Positions 10,142 to 20,326 are shown, numbered from the stretch's first letter. The stretch: 64,000 nt of DNA from Maribacter litoralis (GCF_003075045.1 NZ_QCZD01000003.1:1-64000), one strand, 5' to 3'. Made by a program: numbers and translations. Notes: a model not told the origin generated them from the sequence alone.

Positions 10142-10177
10142 AAAAAAAAATCAGGCTAAATTGCTTCAGCCTGATTT
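10142..10177 (-). terminator. terminator of the first SusC/SusD operon
   Basis: On the minus strand AAATCAGGCT and AGCCTGATTT form a stem around a 10-nt loop, followed by a run of nine T. It lies just past the stop codon of the third gene of the SusC/D operon. Confidence 0.85.
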
Positions 10178-10210
10178 ATAATATAATTTATAATGAAGTT
10201 TCTTAGTCTA

Positions 10211-10948
10211 TTATTGGTTTATACAAAATTCTTTAGCTTCAGAAGAACCAAAAGCTCCTCCTCCTTCTAATACATTCAAAATTGAACATGTAATTGTATA
10301 ATTACCAGTAATTGTACCATCTGATTGACCGTCACCATATTCATCGAATATTGTAAAAGTATAACATCCGTCTTCTAGGTAAACTTCTTGAACATATGTA
10401 TCACCTCCTGAAACATTCACAAAAGGACCATCAGATGCTACAACGGTTCCATCGACATCGGTAATCTCCCATGTAGTCTCACCTCCATATGTATCCGTAA
10501 CGACAGTAACAACAATATCATTACAAATGATTTCTTTAAAATATTCGACTTCAAGTGTTTCAGAAAAAGCAACTCCGTCTGCAGGTGCTTCTAAATTCAC
10601 AATTAAACTATAAACTGTTCCATCGACTAATGGGTCAAAATTTAAAGAAACATTCAATACACCACTGTATTCCCCTGCAGGAATTGTTACAGTACCAAGT
10701 GCATAATTAGTTGCATCACCTACAGTAGCATCATCAACCGTAACATTAAATGACCTGTCTGAAGTGGAAATCGTAGTAACATTTACAGGCACTTCTAACG
10801 TTAAGCCTTCGGCTGGGACAGAAACATTATATGCTGTGGTAGCAAAAGAGACACCGGTTTGTCCGTTTTCTTTGTCGAATACTATGTTTTCTTCCTCACA
10901 AGAAACAAAAGCAAATAATACCGCAATTATTAATATATATTTTTTCAT
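10211..10948 (-). CDS. surface lipoprotein, third gene of SusC/SusD operon
   Basis: A 245-residue lipoprotein. I place the start at the ATG at 10948 because the frame further upstream runs into susD and lacks a signal; from 10948 the protein begins MKKYILIIAVLF with a lipobox (AFVSC). Residues about 25-140 look like a Calx-beta or DUF4843-type Ig-like domain. The C-terminal part carries the YTFTIFDEYGDGQSDG motif, seen in secreted and adhesive proteins. It sits 13 nt after susD and before a terminator, the position of SusE-like surface binding lipoproteins. A role in ligand capture with the SusC/D pair is inferred; the ligand is unknown. Confidence 0.7.
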   Translation of the reverse strand: MKKYILIIAVLFAFVSCEEENIVFDKENGQTGVSFATTAYNVSVPAEGLTLEVPVNVTTISTSDRSFNVTVDDATVGDATNYALGTVTIPAGEYSGVLNVSLNFDPLVDGTVYSLIVNLEAPADGVAFSETLEVEYFKEIICNDIVVTVVTDTYGGETTWEITDVDGTVVASDGPFVNVSGGDTYVQEVYLEDGCYTFTIFDEYGDGQSDGTITGNYTITCSILNVLEGGGAFGSSEAKEFCINQ

Positions 10949-10961
10949 AATTATATTGTTT

Positions 10962-12404
10962 TTAATATCCAGGATTCTGAACCATGTTTTGATTAGCATT
11001 GATTTCCGCAATAGGAATCGGCAATTGGAATCTGAAATTGTCAGCATCTAAAGTTGGGAAATCTGGAGGTGTTCCTGAACCATCGATAATATCTCCCATA
11101 GTTGAACGCTGTACAGATTCGCCACGACGCTTTAAATCAAAGAATCTATGCCCTTCAAAAGACAATTCAACTCTTCTTTCAAATTGAATAGCATCTTCCA
11201 AATCTTGACCTGATTCGCCACCATCATAGGATACATATCTTAAATCTCTAAGTTCATTTAATGTAGTTAATGCATCTTGACCTAACTCATACTGAGCTTC
11301 TGCTTTGTTCAACAAAACTTCTGCAGCTCTCATTACCTTAACATCAACACGACCATTTACCTCCCCAGTTTCACCTAAGAATTTATTAATAGCATTGTAT
11401 TGATTACCACTATTTTCACCGATATAAGAAATTACACCTAATCTTTGGTCATCTTCATCAATACTGTTGTAAAAATCAAAATCAAAAGCATATTCTAAAA
11501 CATCTGCAGTAGATGTAGTTTGGCTGTATAGTACCCCAACATTATTACCACTACTTTCAGATGAAGTATTTATAGCTAACTTAACCACGATACCGGCTTC
11601 ATTAGCATCAGTATACATACCTTCTAACTCTTCAGCAGTAGCAAGTGGCACACTTACTTCATTCGCAGCATCAATTACTTTTTGGTATTCACCGTTATAA
11701 AGATAAACTCTTGATAATAATGCATAAACACCTTCAGTATTTAATTTACCTTGACCATTGTCCTCACCAATTAACTGACTAGCTCTTTCTAAATCGCCAA
11801 TAATCTCAGCATAGTTGCTAGCAACTGTTTCTCTTGTAGGCTCAGCAAACGGGTCTTCGGTGTCACCATCTTCGACTTTAATATAAGTAATCCCTAAAGA
11901 AGAGTTTGCATCTGCAGACTGTGTAGGTATTTTACCATATATTCTAACTAAATCAAAATGAGCCCAAGCTCTAATTGCTAATGCTTGACCTAGAATGTTG
12001 TCTTTATCCTCACCATCACCTAAATTATCGATTTGAGCTATTACCAAATTAGCAACATTCACAGCCTCATAAGCTTCACTCCAATAATAATCTATTGCTC
12101 CTCCTGTACTTGCTACATATCTATAGTCAAAATAATTACTATTTGAAGTTCTACCTGTTCTCACAAGGATAACATTATCCGCAAGGATGTCAGGTATACC
12201 CTGTAATCCTGAACCAGGATCTGAATAATAATTCCACAACTGCTTATAAGCACCATCAACACCGTTTTGAAAGGCTGAAACACTATTGAAAAATGTTTCA
12301 GGATTCCCTTCTACGAAAGGTTGTAGATCATTTAACTCATCGTCACAGGACAAAAAGAACCCGAACGAAAATAAAAGAACTAATAATTTTATGTTATTTT
12401 TCAT
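10962..12404 (-). CDS. SusD/RagB-family nutrient-binding lipoprotein
   Basis: A 480-residue lipoprotein (lipobox FFLSC) of the SusD/RagB family. Family marks are the TPR-type helices (LAIRAWAHFDLVRIYGKIPT, YALLSRVYLYNGEYQKVID), the RRVELSFEGHRFFDLKRRGE segment near the C-terminus, and the terminal PIPIAEINANQNMVQNPGY. SusD proteins form the lid over the SusC transporter. It is 20 nt downstream of susC in one operon. Many such pairs in flavobacteria take up glycans and others take up peptides. With no glycosidase or peptidase in the operon, the substrate cannot be named. Confidence 0.93.
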   Translation of the reverse strand: MKNNIKLLVLLFSFGFFLSCDDELNDLQPFVEGNPETFFNSVSAFQNGVDGAYKQLWNYYSDPGSGLQGIPDILADNVILVRTGRTSNSNYFDYRYVASTGGAIDYYWSEAYEAVNVANLVIAQIDNLGDGEDKDNILGQALAIRAWAHFDLVRIYGKIPTQSADANSSLGITYIKVEDGDTEDPFAEPTRETVASNYAEIIGDLERASQLIGEDNGQGKLNTEGVYALLSRVYLYNGEYQKVIDAANEVSVPLATAEELEGMYTDANEAGIVVKLAINTSSESSGNNVGVLYSQTTSTADVLEYAFDFDFYNSIDEDDQRLGVISYIGENSGNQYNAINKFLGETGEVNGRVDVKVMRAAEVLLNKAEAQYELGQDALTTLNELRDLRYVSYDGGESGQDLEDAIQFERRVELSFEGHRFFDLKRRGESVQRSTMGDIIDGSGTPPDFPTLDADNFRFQLPIPIAEINANQNMVQNPGY

Positions 12405-12424
12405 TTCTAACTTTTTTTTTGTTT

Positions 12425-15400
12425 TTAAAATCCTACTTCAACACCAAAAGTATAAGACCTTGTGTTTGGATAGCTAAATAGGTTAAATGACCCTGGCACA
12501 AAACCAGTATCTCCAGGCTCACCAGATTCTGCAGAACCTAAACCAACTTCTGGGTCACCATTGAATTCTGTGATAGTAAATAAATTCTGACCAGATACAA
12601 AGAACCTCAAAGAATTCAATCCAATACCATCTATCATATCTCTAGGCATATTGTAATCAAGCGTTACAGTACGTAATCTTAAATAATCCCCTTTTTCCAA
12701 GAATCTAGTAGAAGTTTGGTCTGCATTACTCTGATATATTGGATTTGGCAATACATCAGTATCACCTGGCTGCTTCCAATAGTTAAACGCTTCAACTCTT
12801 TGGTTAGAAGCAATATTCCCTATTGAAATACCTGATGAACGTTGGAAGTTATAGATATAATTACCTCCCTTGTAAACAAAATCACCTCTTAATCCGAAAC
12901 CTTTATAAGAAAACGCAGTATAGAAACCACCTTCAAAATCGGCTATTGGCGATTTACCCTCTTGAATTTGTTGAAAGCTATCACTAAATTCATTAGTTAC
13001 ATTTCCATCAAGATCATAATATAAAGGTTCACCATTCGCAGGGTTAACACCTGCATATTCTACTGCGTAGTAAGAATTAATCTCTTCACCAACACGTAAA
13101 ATGTTATCTCCAAATGTACCTGTTATGATATCTTCACCATCTACCAATTCAACAACTTCGTTGTCTATAAATGTAATGTTACCACCTAGAGTCCATTTAA
13201 AATTCTGAGTTCTAATAACATCTCCGCTTAAAGAAACTTCAATACCTGAATTCTCTAGCTCACCAATATTTGAGAAAATAGAGTTGTTTTCATCACCAAC
13301 AGTATAAGAAATTGGGCGATCTAACAATAAATCTTGAGAGTTTTTCTTAAAGTAATCCACAACACCATTTAATCTGTTGTTGAACAAACCAAATTCAACA
13401 CCTACATCAAAAATAGCCTGAGACTCCCATTGAATTTGAGGGTTACCCACACCAACAGGCAAAGCAGTTGTTTGACCATTATACGTATTTGCAAAATCTA
13501 ACAAGTTTAAATATTGGAAATCACCAATGTTTTGGTTACCCGAAGTACCGTAAGAAGCTCTTAATTTCAACGTATTGAAAATAGAATTCTCCATGAAGCT
13601 CTCATTAGCAATGTTCCAAGCAGCACTACCACTATAGAAATAACCGTACTTATTATCTGGACCAAATCTAGAAGAACCGTCACGTCTTACAGAACCAGAA
13701 ACAATATATCTTCCATCGTAGTCATAATCAACGAATAAACCTTGAGAGAATAAAATTCTTCTAGATTCATTTGAACCTACAGAAGTTGCTTCTGCAGCTA
13801 CATTTAAATATGGAATATCTGGAGAAGGAAAACCTCTACCTGATGCAAACATACTCGTAGCAATATTCTCATTATACTCCAACAAGAAACTCGCAGAAAG
13901 GTTATGAAGACCATTAAATGTATCTGAATACGTAAATACGTTATTTACGTTGTATTCGAAATCAACATTCAAATTATCTGTTTGAGTACCTGGAAAAGCA
14001 GCAGAACCGACAATTGAATTTAAAACACCACCCGCTATTGAACGAGATGTTCTATTATATCTATTACTGATTAAACCTACACTGAAATTGTTAGAAAATT
14101 TCTCTCCGAACGTCATACCAGCACTAATATTACCAATTAATAACAAGTTTCTAGTATCCTCTGGCTCAGTAATTAAAGCATTCGCAACTGAAAAACCTGA
14201 TCTAGTTGGGTTATATATATTATTACCTTGATCATCAGTCACCAATGACCCATCATCATTCGTTAAAAACAAAGGCTCATAAGGATTATAATCATACATA
14301 GCCCTAAATGGGTTTTGAACATTATTTCTATCCCTTGGCAAATCTGTTGTACTACGTGATACTGAAACATTTGCTCCAATATTCAACCAATCTTTAGCTT
14401 GGTAATTGGTATTCAAACGAGCTGAAACTCTTTCAAAACCATCGATATTTTCAATGATACCTGTATTCTTATCATAACCTAACGATAAATAGTATGTCAA
14501 CTTTTCATCTCCACCAGAAACAGAAAGATTGTTCGACTGAATTATAGAATTCTTAAGCAAAGCCTCTTGCCAATCTGTATCTAACGCATTTAATCTTGAA
14601 ATTTCCTCAGGAGTTGCAGTAGCACCTGGCAAGCTAGTAGCAGCACCAACACCCAAAGCAGCATACTGACGCTCTAACTCAAGTTTCTGAGTAGTATTCA
14701 TTAAATCGAAGTTGTTTGGAATCATTTCACCGAAACCATAAGAAGAAGAGAATTTAACTCTTGCATCACCTGCTTTACCCTTTTTAGTGGTAATCAATAC
14801 AACACCATTCGCACCACGAGAACCATACTTAGAAACGGTAGCCGCATCTTTCAAAATTGAGAAAGTCTCAATATCGCTCGGGTTCAAGTTACTAATAGGA
14901 TTAAAGTCTCTTTCCGTATCGATAGGAATTGGAACACCATCAATTACATATAATGGGGTAGTCTGCGCATTAATAGACCCTACACCTCTAATTTGAACGA
15001 ATGCAGTGTTACCAGGTCTACCGTTCGCTGCCGTAACTTGTACACCGGCTGCTTGACCCTGTAAAATGTTATCAATACTGGTAGAAGGAACAAATGCCTC
15101 TATCTTTTCGGTAGATACGGTAGATATTGCAGATGTAGAAAGTTCTTTTGACCTAGAACCATAACCTACAACAACAACTTCTTCCAATGCCTCAGCATCT
15201 TCTTCCAATTGTACATTAATGGTGTTGGATGCACCAACATTCATTGTCACTGTTTTTTGACCTAAATAAGAAAATCTTAGTTTGTCACCTTGATTTACAT
15301 TAATGGCATAGTTACCATCAAAATCTGTTTGAGATCCGTTCGTTGTACCTACAACTACAACAGACACTCCCGGTAAAGGCAAACCGCTTTGATCGGTTAC

Positions 15401-15490
15401 AACACCGGTCACTGTTTTTTCCTGTGCAAAGGAAAATGTCATGAAGAACACCAATAAAGGTGTCAACATCCACGTCAACTTCTGTTTCAT
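12425..15490 (-). CDS. SusC/RagA-family TonB-dependent transporter
   Basis: A TonB-linked outer-membrane protein of about 1021 residues from the ATG at 15490 (MKQKLTWML); the 10 residues upstream would spoil the signal peptide. After the signal (ending FSFAQ) comes a carboxypeptidase-regulatory-like domain (GVVTDQSGLPLPGVSVVVVG), then a TonB box region (EEVVVVGYG), the plug domain with VIDGVPIP and KDAATVSKYGSRGANGVVLI, and a long beta-barrel ending in Phe. It imports a ligand captured by the downstream SusD. First gene of a three-gene operon, divergent from rnhB; the 207-nt gap holds both promoters, with no clear TAnnTTTG match. Confidence 0.95.
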   Translation of the reverse strand: MKQKLTWMLTPLLVFFMTFSFAQEKTVTGVVTDQSGLPLPGVSVVVVGTTNGSQTDFDGNYAINVNQGDKLRFSYLGQKTVTMNVGASNTINVQLEEDAEALEEVVVVGYGSRSKELSTSAISTVSTEKIEAFVPSTSIDNILQGQAAGVQVTAANGRPGNTAFVQIRGVGSINAQTTPLYVIDGVPIPIDTERDFNPISNLNPSDIETFSILKDAATVSKYGSRGANGVVLITTKKGKAGDARVKFSSSYGFGEMIPNNFDLMNTTQKLELERQYAALGVGAATSLPGATATPEEISRLNALDTDWQEALLKNSIIQSNNLSVSGGDEKLTYYLSLGYDKNTGIIENIDGFERVSARLNTNYQAKDWLNIGANVSVSRSTTDLPRDRNNVQNPFRAMYDYNPYEPLFLTNDDGSLVTDDQGNNIYNPTRSGFSVANALITEPEDTRNLLLIGNISAGMTFGEKFSNNFSVGLISNRYNRTSRSIAGGVLNSIVGSAAFPGTQTDNLNVDFEYNVNNVFTYSDTFNGLHNLSASFLLEYNENIATSMFASGRGFPSPDIPYLNVAAEATSVGSNESRRILFSQGLFVDYDYDGRYIVSGSVRRDGSSRFGPDNKYGYFYSGSAAWNIANESFMENSIFNTLKLRASYGTSGNQNIGDFQYLNLLDFANTYNGQTTALPVGVGNPQIQWESQAIFDVGVEFGLFNNRLNGVVDYFKKNSQDLLLDRPISYTVGDENNSIFSNIGELENSGIEVSLSGDVIRTQNFKWTLGGNITFIDNEVVELVDGEDIITGTFGDNILRVGEEINSYYAVEYAGVNPANGEPLYYDLDGNVTNEFSDSFQQIQEGKSPIADFEGGFYTAFSYKGFGLRGDFVYKGGNYIYNFQRSSGISIGNIASNQRVEAFNYWKQPGDTDVLPNPIYQSNADQTSTRFLEKGDYLRLRTVTLDYNMPRDMIDGIGLNSLRFFVSGQNLFTITEFNGDPEVGLGSAESGEPGDTGFVPGSFNLFSYPNTRSYTFGVEVGF

Positions 15491-15697
15491 AAAATTTGTT
15501 TTTGAATTAGCTTGCGCCAAAAGTCCAAAAATTTGCTTAGTATTCCAAAAGCTATCTTAACCCAAAAAAGTTATATGTTAAAAAAACACTTATTATTATT
15601 TTTTCTTCTGTAAATCGACAAATTTGTTGAAAATAAAACAATTATTTAACAATAAATCAATATTTAAAATTCAAAATTTTAAGTTAAAAAAAACATA

Positions 15698-16279
15698 ATG
15701 CTTCTTAAATTTTATAAAAATATTAACGAAACCGGTACAGATGAAGCCGGAAGAGGTTGTTTGGCGGGACCTGTGACCGCCGCAGCAATAATTCTGCCAG
15801 AAACTTTTGAGAATTCAATTTTAACAGATTCGAAACTCTTAACCGAAAGCAAAAGGGAGCTACTTGAGCCATTGTTGAAAAATGATTGCATATGCTATGG
15901 CATAGCTCATATTCAACCAAAAACTATTGATGATATCAATATCTTAAACGCCTCTATCTTAGCTATGCAAACTGCCATTAAATCCTTATCACAATTGCCT
16001 AGTCATATCATTGTAGATGGCAACAGATTTAAACCTTACCAAAAAATACCACATACGTGCATAATCAAAGGTGATTCTAAGTACATGAGTATTGCCGCTG
16101 CTTCCGTTTTAGCTAAAACCGCACGAGACGCCTATATGCTTAAACTACATGATGAATACCCCATGTACAATTGGAAAAAGAACAAGGGCTACCCCACTAA
16201 AGAGCATAGAGCAGCAATTAAAAAATACGGCATTACAAAGTATCACAGAACATCTTTTAAACTATTACCAGACAAGTGA
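15698..16279 (+). CDS. rnhB: ribonuclease HII
   Basis: A 193-residue cytoplasmic enzyme that cleaves the RNA strand of RNA-DNA hybrids and starts removal of misincorporated ribonucleotides. The DEAGRG signature is at residues 15-20 with catalytic Asp15 and Glu16; Asp107 (IIVDGNR) and Asp126 (KGDSKYM) complete the four-carboxylate centre in the family spacing. The DSK motif is at 44-46. Length is normal for RNase HII. The unrelated 817-residue lipoprotein gene starts 43 nt downstream. Confidence 0.96.
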   Translation: MLLKFYKNINETGTDEAGRGCLAGPVTAAAIILPETFENSILTDSKLLTESKRELLEPLLKNDCICYGIAHIQPKTIDDINILNASILAMQTAIKSLSQLPSHIIVDGNRFKPYQKIPHTCIIKGDSKYMSIAAASVLAKTARDAYMLKLHDEYPMYNWKKNKGYPTKEHRAAIKKYGITKYHRTSFKLLPDK

Positions 16280-16322
16280 AAAAATTTTTCAAATAGTATA
16301 ACTTTACAGAAATTTAATTTTC

Positions 16323-18776
16323 ATGAGGCCATTACTTGTTTATGTAGTTATTGCTCTGCTATGTTTTAGCTGTACATCTAAAAAAAAGAACGAAAACTCG
16401 CCGCTAGAAGTGATACCCGAAAACGCCAGTTTAATTCTACAGATAAATGATTTTGAATCGGTCAAAAACGAGCTTTCAACTAATGAAATTCTGAACAACC
16501 TAGGTTCAGAAAAACCTTTCTCCGAAATTAAGACCTCTCTCAAAAGTTTAAATTATTTTTCCAATATAAAACAAGGGCTACTTGCACTAACTGTAGATAG
16601 CGTAAACCTAGACTATACATTTATTACCAACGATAGTCTTTCCATTGATAAATGGAACCAATTACCTAACAAAAGTAAAGAGAGCCTTACATACCATAAT
16701 TATACGATTACAGCATATACCATTGACGAAAGTACTTTTTACACCACGAACCTTAAAGAATATTGGGTACTCTGTTCTTCTCAACAATTACTTCAAGAAA
16801 ATATTAGCTCAATAGATACACCCAATAAAAACAGTTCTTTTAAACAGTTTTATGATGTAGCGAATAATGAGAAAATGATAAACATATGGTTAGATATCGA
16901 CAAGGGCAATTCGTTACTTAACCACCTTCTAGACAAAGACCATAAGATTTCCGATTTTGCAAGTTGGATAACACTCGATGCCACTTTACATGGCACTGAG
17001 CTTATATTAAGCGGCATAGCACAGCCGAATACAAAAAATCAACAATATTTATCGTTGTTTGAAAACACAAAACCCATAGAGAACAAAATTTGGAGGCTGG
17101 CTCCTAGTAACAGCAACCATATAACTTCTTTTGGGTTTGATGAATTTAAAAAATACATTTATAATAAGGATTTAAACAACACTCCCACCCAAACAATAGA
17201 CTCCCTCTTAAACACGGTTGAAGAAATAGGTTTTACCGAAATAGAAAATGAAAAAGTTCTCTTTTTAAGAACTTATGGTACTGCTACACTACTAGATTAC
17301 CTTAACAATGAAAAAGTAGATTCGGAAGAGTTTAACGGTAACGACATATGGCAATTAAAGGCAGATAATACAATATCAGTTCCTCTTCAACCATTAGTAG
17401 GGGAGACTGAATTCCCTTATGCTACCATAACTGAAAACACCTTTATTTTCACAACATCTAAAAATAGTTTGACTACGGTTATTTCTAAAATTAAAAATGG
17501 TGACACCTTTGACAAAACCTCCTTGTTTAAAACCATCGAAACCAATCTCACTCAAACATCAAGTGTATTATCCGTGTCAAACTTTAATGGTGTTTCATCA
17601 CTTTTAAACGAATCTGTATCCAATACCCTCGCAAATTCAGTGAGTAAAAGTAATTTAAAAGATTATGTTTTCGCTTCACAAATTATTGCCGATGACGGAT
17701 TTTACCACACTAATTATTTAATTAAAAAAGTTACAAAAGAAGAGGTACAAAATACGGTTTCGCAAGCTTTTGAAACCCAATTCAACACCGATCTTGCAAC
17801 TTTGCCCCAATTTGTAACCAACCACAACAACGGCAGAAAAGAAATAGTGGTACAAGACCAAGAAAATACACTATATCTGATTTCCAATACAGGTAAAATA
17901 CTGTGGAAAAAGCAATTGAACGGTACCATACAAGGCAAAATACACCAAGTTGATCTTTTTAAAAATGGCAAGTTACAGTTGGCATTTACCACAAACAACG
18001 AATTCATAATTTTAGACAGAAATGGAAAAGAGGTCAAACCATTTACCTATAATTACACAGGCGGCAACCTTAACCCGCTATCTGTATTTGACTACGAAGG
18101 CAATAAAAACTATCGATTTGTTGTAACTCAAGGTAAAAAAGTTGACATGTATAACAGTAAAGGCGATATTGTAAAAGGGTTTACTTATGATACAGCAGAA
18201 GCTAACATTATAGATTCTCCGCAGCACTTTAGAATTGGAAGAAAAGACTACCTTGTTTTTAAGCTGGAAAACGGGAAACTTAAAATTTTAAACAGGATAG
18301 GCAAAACAAGAATAAATGTAAAAGACACATTTTCATTTTCGGACAATGCCATAAGACTTTATCAAAACAAGTTTACGTTTACTACTATAGATGGAATTTT
18401 ATACCAAATAGATTCGCAAGGTAAAATCTCGTCAAGTAATTTAAACCTGGCTAAAGAACATGGAATGGATGCTACATCTAGAACTTTAGCGATAATGAAC
18501 GATAATATCCTACAAATACGCGATAAAAAAATCGAACTAGAGTTAGGTGTATACTCCAAACCTACTATTTTCTATCTCAATGATAAAATATACGTAGCTG
18601 TCACCGACATTCAGAATCAGAAAATATATGTGTATGATAGCCAGGCAAAACCCATACCTAATTTTCCAGTTTTTGGAAGTTCAGTTATTGACATGGCAGA
18701 TATGAACAGAAACAAAAAGCCCGAATTTGTTTTTAAAGACCAAGAGAACAGCATTAATGTATACAAAATACGATAG
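16323..18776 (+). CDS. large lipoprotein with C-terminal beta-propeller, unknown function
   Basis: An 817-residue lipoprotein (lipobox CFSC, Cys at 17). Residues about 30-440 resemble DUF3352-type envelope proteins (VIPENASLILQINDF opening, repeated strand-helix units). Residues about 495-817 form a beta-propeller of PQQ/WD-like blades (NGRKEIVVQDQENTLYLISN, GKILWKKQLNG, FIILDRNGKEV), ending with an FG-GAP-like blade (DMADMNRNKKPEFVFKD). Its position next to rnhB may lead to it being mislabelled as RNase HII, but no nuclease motif is present. The closing blades resemble those of BamB-like scaffold proteins, so an envelope assembly or ligand-binding role is possible; this is a guess. Confidence 0.65.
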   Translation: MRPLLVYVVIALLCFSCTSKKKNENSPLEVIPENASLILQINDFESVKNELSTNEILNNLGSEKPFSEIKTSLKSLNYFSNIKQGLLALTVDSVNLDYTFITNDSLSIDKWNQLPNKSKESLTYHNYTITAYTIDESTFYTTNLKEYWVLCSSQQLLQENISSIDTPNKNSSFKQFYDVANNEKMINIWLDIDKGNSLLNHLLDKDHKISDFASWITLDATLHGTELILSGIAQPNTKNQQYLSLFENTKPIENKIWRLAPSNSNHITSFGFDEFKKYIYNKDLNNTPTQTIDSLLNTVEEIGFTEIENEKVLFLRTYGTATLLDYLNNEKVDSEEFNGNDIWQLKADNTISVPLQPLVGETEFPYATITENTFIFTTSKNSLTTVISKIKNGDTFDKTSLFKTIETNLTQTSSVLSVSNFNGVSSLLNESVSNTLANSVSKSNLKDYVFASQIIADDGFYHTNYLIKKVTKEEVQNTVSQAFETQFNTDLATLPQFVTNHNNGRKEIVVQDQENTLYLISNTGKILWKKQLNGTIQGKIHQVDLFKNGKLQLAFTTNNEFIILDRNGKEVKPFTYNYTGGNLNPLSVFDYEGNKNYRFVVTQGKKVDMYNSKGDIVKGFTYDTAEANIIDSPQHFRIGRKDYLVFKLENGKLKILNRIGKTRINVKDTFSFSDNAIRLYQNKFTFTTIDGILYQIDSQGKISSSNLNLAKEHGMDATSRTLAIMNDNILQIRDKKIELELGVYSKPTIFYLNDKIYVAVTDIQNQKIYVYDSQAKPIPNFPVFGSSVIDMADMNRNKKPEFVFKDQENSINVYKIR

Positions 18777-18893
18777 TACATACAAATGATATCTCCGCAA
18801 GTGAATACTGACCGATTATACATTTGATTCAAATAGATCAATAGATTTTCATATTTTCAAATAGTTATTAATCAGAACCTTAACTATAATAAA

Positions 18894-19583
18894 ATGAAAA
18901 CTAAATTATTTGTATTTACTTTTTTAATCTGTTCTACCGCTATTATAGCCCAAGACAATTGTAGCACTTTCTACCCTATGAACGAAGGTGTTTCAATGGA
19001 ATACACCAATTATAACAAAAAAGGAAAGGTTCAAGGCGTAAGCACGTACAAAGTTGTAGAGGCAACTAATTCTGCCGGAACAACCAATGCAACAATGGCT
19101 ATAGACATGAAAGACCAGAAAGGAAAAGACGTCTATAGCACTACTTATAATTTATCATGTTCTGGAAATATGGTAACCTTGGATTACGAATCTCTACTAC
19201 CGTCTGAAATGATGCAGCAATACGGTGATATGGATATTGAAATATCGGGCAATGATATTGAAATACCCAATGAGCTTAGCGTTGGCCAACAACTTAATGA
19301 CGCCAATGTTGCAATGAAAATTAGTATGAGCGGCATTAATATGAATATGACCGTAGATATGACCAACAGAAATGTAGAAAAAAAAGAAAGTGTTACTACC
19401 CCTGCCGGTACGTACGATTGCTTTGTACTCTACAGTGAAAACCGATCCAAAATGATGATGGCAAACCAAGTGTACCCATCTAGAGTATGGCTTGCCAAAG
19501 GTATAGGCATGGTAAAACAAGAAACATATAAGAAGAACGGTGATCTAATGAGCAGTACCATGCTTACCGCACACAGCAAATAG
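18894..19583 (+). CDS. secreted DUF3108-like protein
   Basis: A 229-residue exported protein: signal peptide (about 1-19, ending IIAQ), then a beta-rich domain starting CSTFYPMNEGVSMEYTNYN. The segment TTPAGTYDCFVLYSE followed by YPSRVWLAKGIGMVKQETY is typical of DUF3108/TapB-like proteins, which form lipocalin-like half-barrels. A middle stretch is Met-rich (MKISMSGINMNMTVDM). It is a single gene with a 117-nt upstream gap and a terminator 17 nt after the stop. No function is established for the family in flavobacteria. Confidence 0.65.
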   Translation: MKTKLFVFTFLICSTAIIAQDNCSTFYPMNEGVSMEYTNYNKKGKVQGVSTYKVVEATNSAGTTNATMAIDMKDQKGKDVYSTTYNLSCSGNMVTLDYESLLPSEMMQQYGDMDIEISGNDIEIPNELSVGQQLNDANVAMKISMSGINMNMTVDMTNRNVEKKESVTTPAGTYDCFVLYSENRSKMMMANQVYPSRVWLAKGIGMVKQETYKKNGDLMSSTMLTAHSK

Positions 19584-19599
19584 ATTAATGTCAAAACAT

Positions 19600-19629
19600 A
19601 AAAAACCGAGGCTTACACCTCGGTTTTTT
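19600..19629. terminator. bidirectional terminator overlapping the lipB stop
   Basis: AAAACCGAGG and CCTCGGTTTT form a perfect stem with a 6-nt loop and flanking A- and T-runs. It lies between convergent genes. The lipB stop codon (19615-19613) is inside the loop, so one arm also encodes the last lipB codons. Confidence 0.88.
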
Positions 19630-20326
19630 CATTCATTTCAGCTTTAAACAGTATTACAAAATGTTTAAGCAATTTCTGCTTCACTTCATCCATATCCACT
19701 TCCTTCTTGCCCAATTCCACATTCAAGGAAGTAACTGCCTTACCTTTTATTCCACAAGGGATCATCATATCAAAATATCCTAAATCGGCATTTACATTCA
19801 ATGCAAAACCATGCATTGTCACCCAGCGCGACGCTCTCACGCCCATAGCACATATTTTACGCGCAAACGGAGTACCGACATCTAACCAAACACCGGTTTC
19901 ACCTGGTGAACGTTCAGATTTTATTCCGTACTCTGCTAAAGTTAAAATGACCATTTCCTCCAGAAAACGAAGGTATTTATGAATATCGGTAAAGAAATTA
20001 TCCAAGTCAAGAATAGGATAACCCACTATTTGTCCGGGACCATGGTAGGTAATATCCCCTCCCCTATTTATCTTATAAAAAGTAGCTCCTTTAGCTGCCA
20101 AAACTTTTTCATCTACCAAAAGATTGGAAATATCTCCGCTTTTACCTAAAGTATACACATGTGGATGTTCTACAAAAAGAAAATGATTGGGAGTATCTAA
20201 ATTCAACCCCTCTCTCCTATTCCGTATTTTAAGGTCTAGCGTCTCTTGAAACAATTGTTCTTGATAATCCCAAGTTGCCTTATAATCTCTAAGACCTAAA
20301 TCTTGTACTTGCACCTTCTTGTTCAT
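19613..20326 (-). CDS. lipB: lipoyl(octanoyl) transferase
   Basis: A 237-residue cytoplasmic enzyme that moves the octanoyl group from octanoyl-ACP to lipoyl-domain lysines, the first step of lipoate synthesis. Visible signatures are RGGDITYHGPGQIVGYPILD (residues 88-107), the catalytic Lys157 in ARKICAMGVR, and the acyl-carrying Cys191 in MIPCGIKGK. Length is normal. It is the last gene of a probable three-gene minus-strand unit (yqaE-like, lipoprotein, lipB; gaps of 11 and 26 nt). A TATCTTTG match at 20338-20331, just before the ATG, may be an extra promoter -7 element. Confidence 0.95.
   Translation of the reverse strand: MNKKVQVQDLGLRDYKATWDYQEQLFQETLDLKIRNRREGLNLDTPNHFLFVEHPHVYTLGKSGDISNLLVDEKVLAAKGATFYKINRGGDITYHGPGQIVGYPILDLDNFFTDIHKYLRFLEEMVILTLAEYGIKSERSPGETGVWLDVGTPFARKICAMGVRASRWVTMHGFALNVNADLGYFDMMIPCGIKGKAVTSLNVELGKKEVDMDEVKQKLLKHFVILFKAEMNEKTEV

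Noticed and set aside
16323..18776. RNase HII-related function for the 817-residue protein
   Set aside because: No DEAGRG or carboxylate set; the true rnhB is the gene just upstream.
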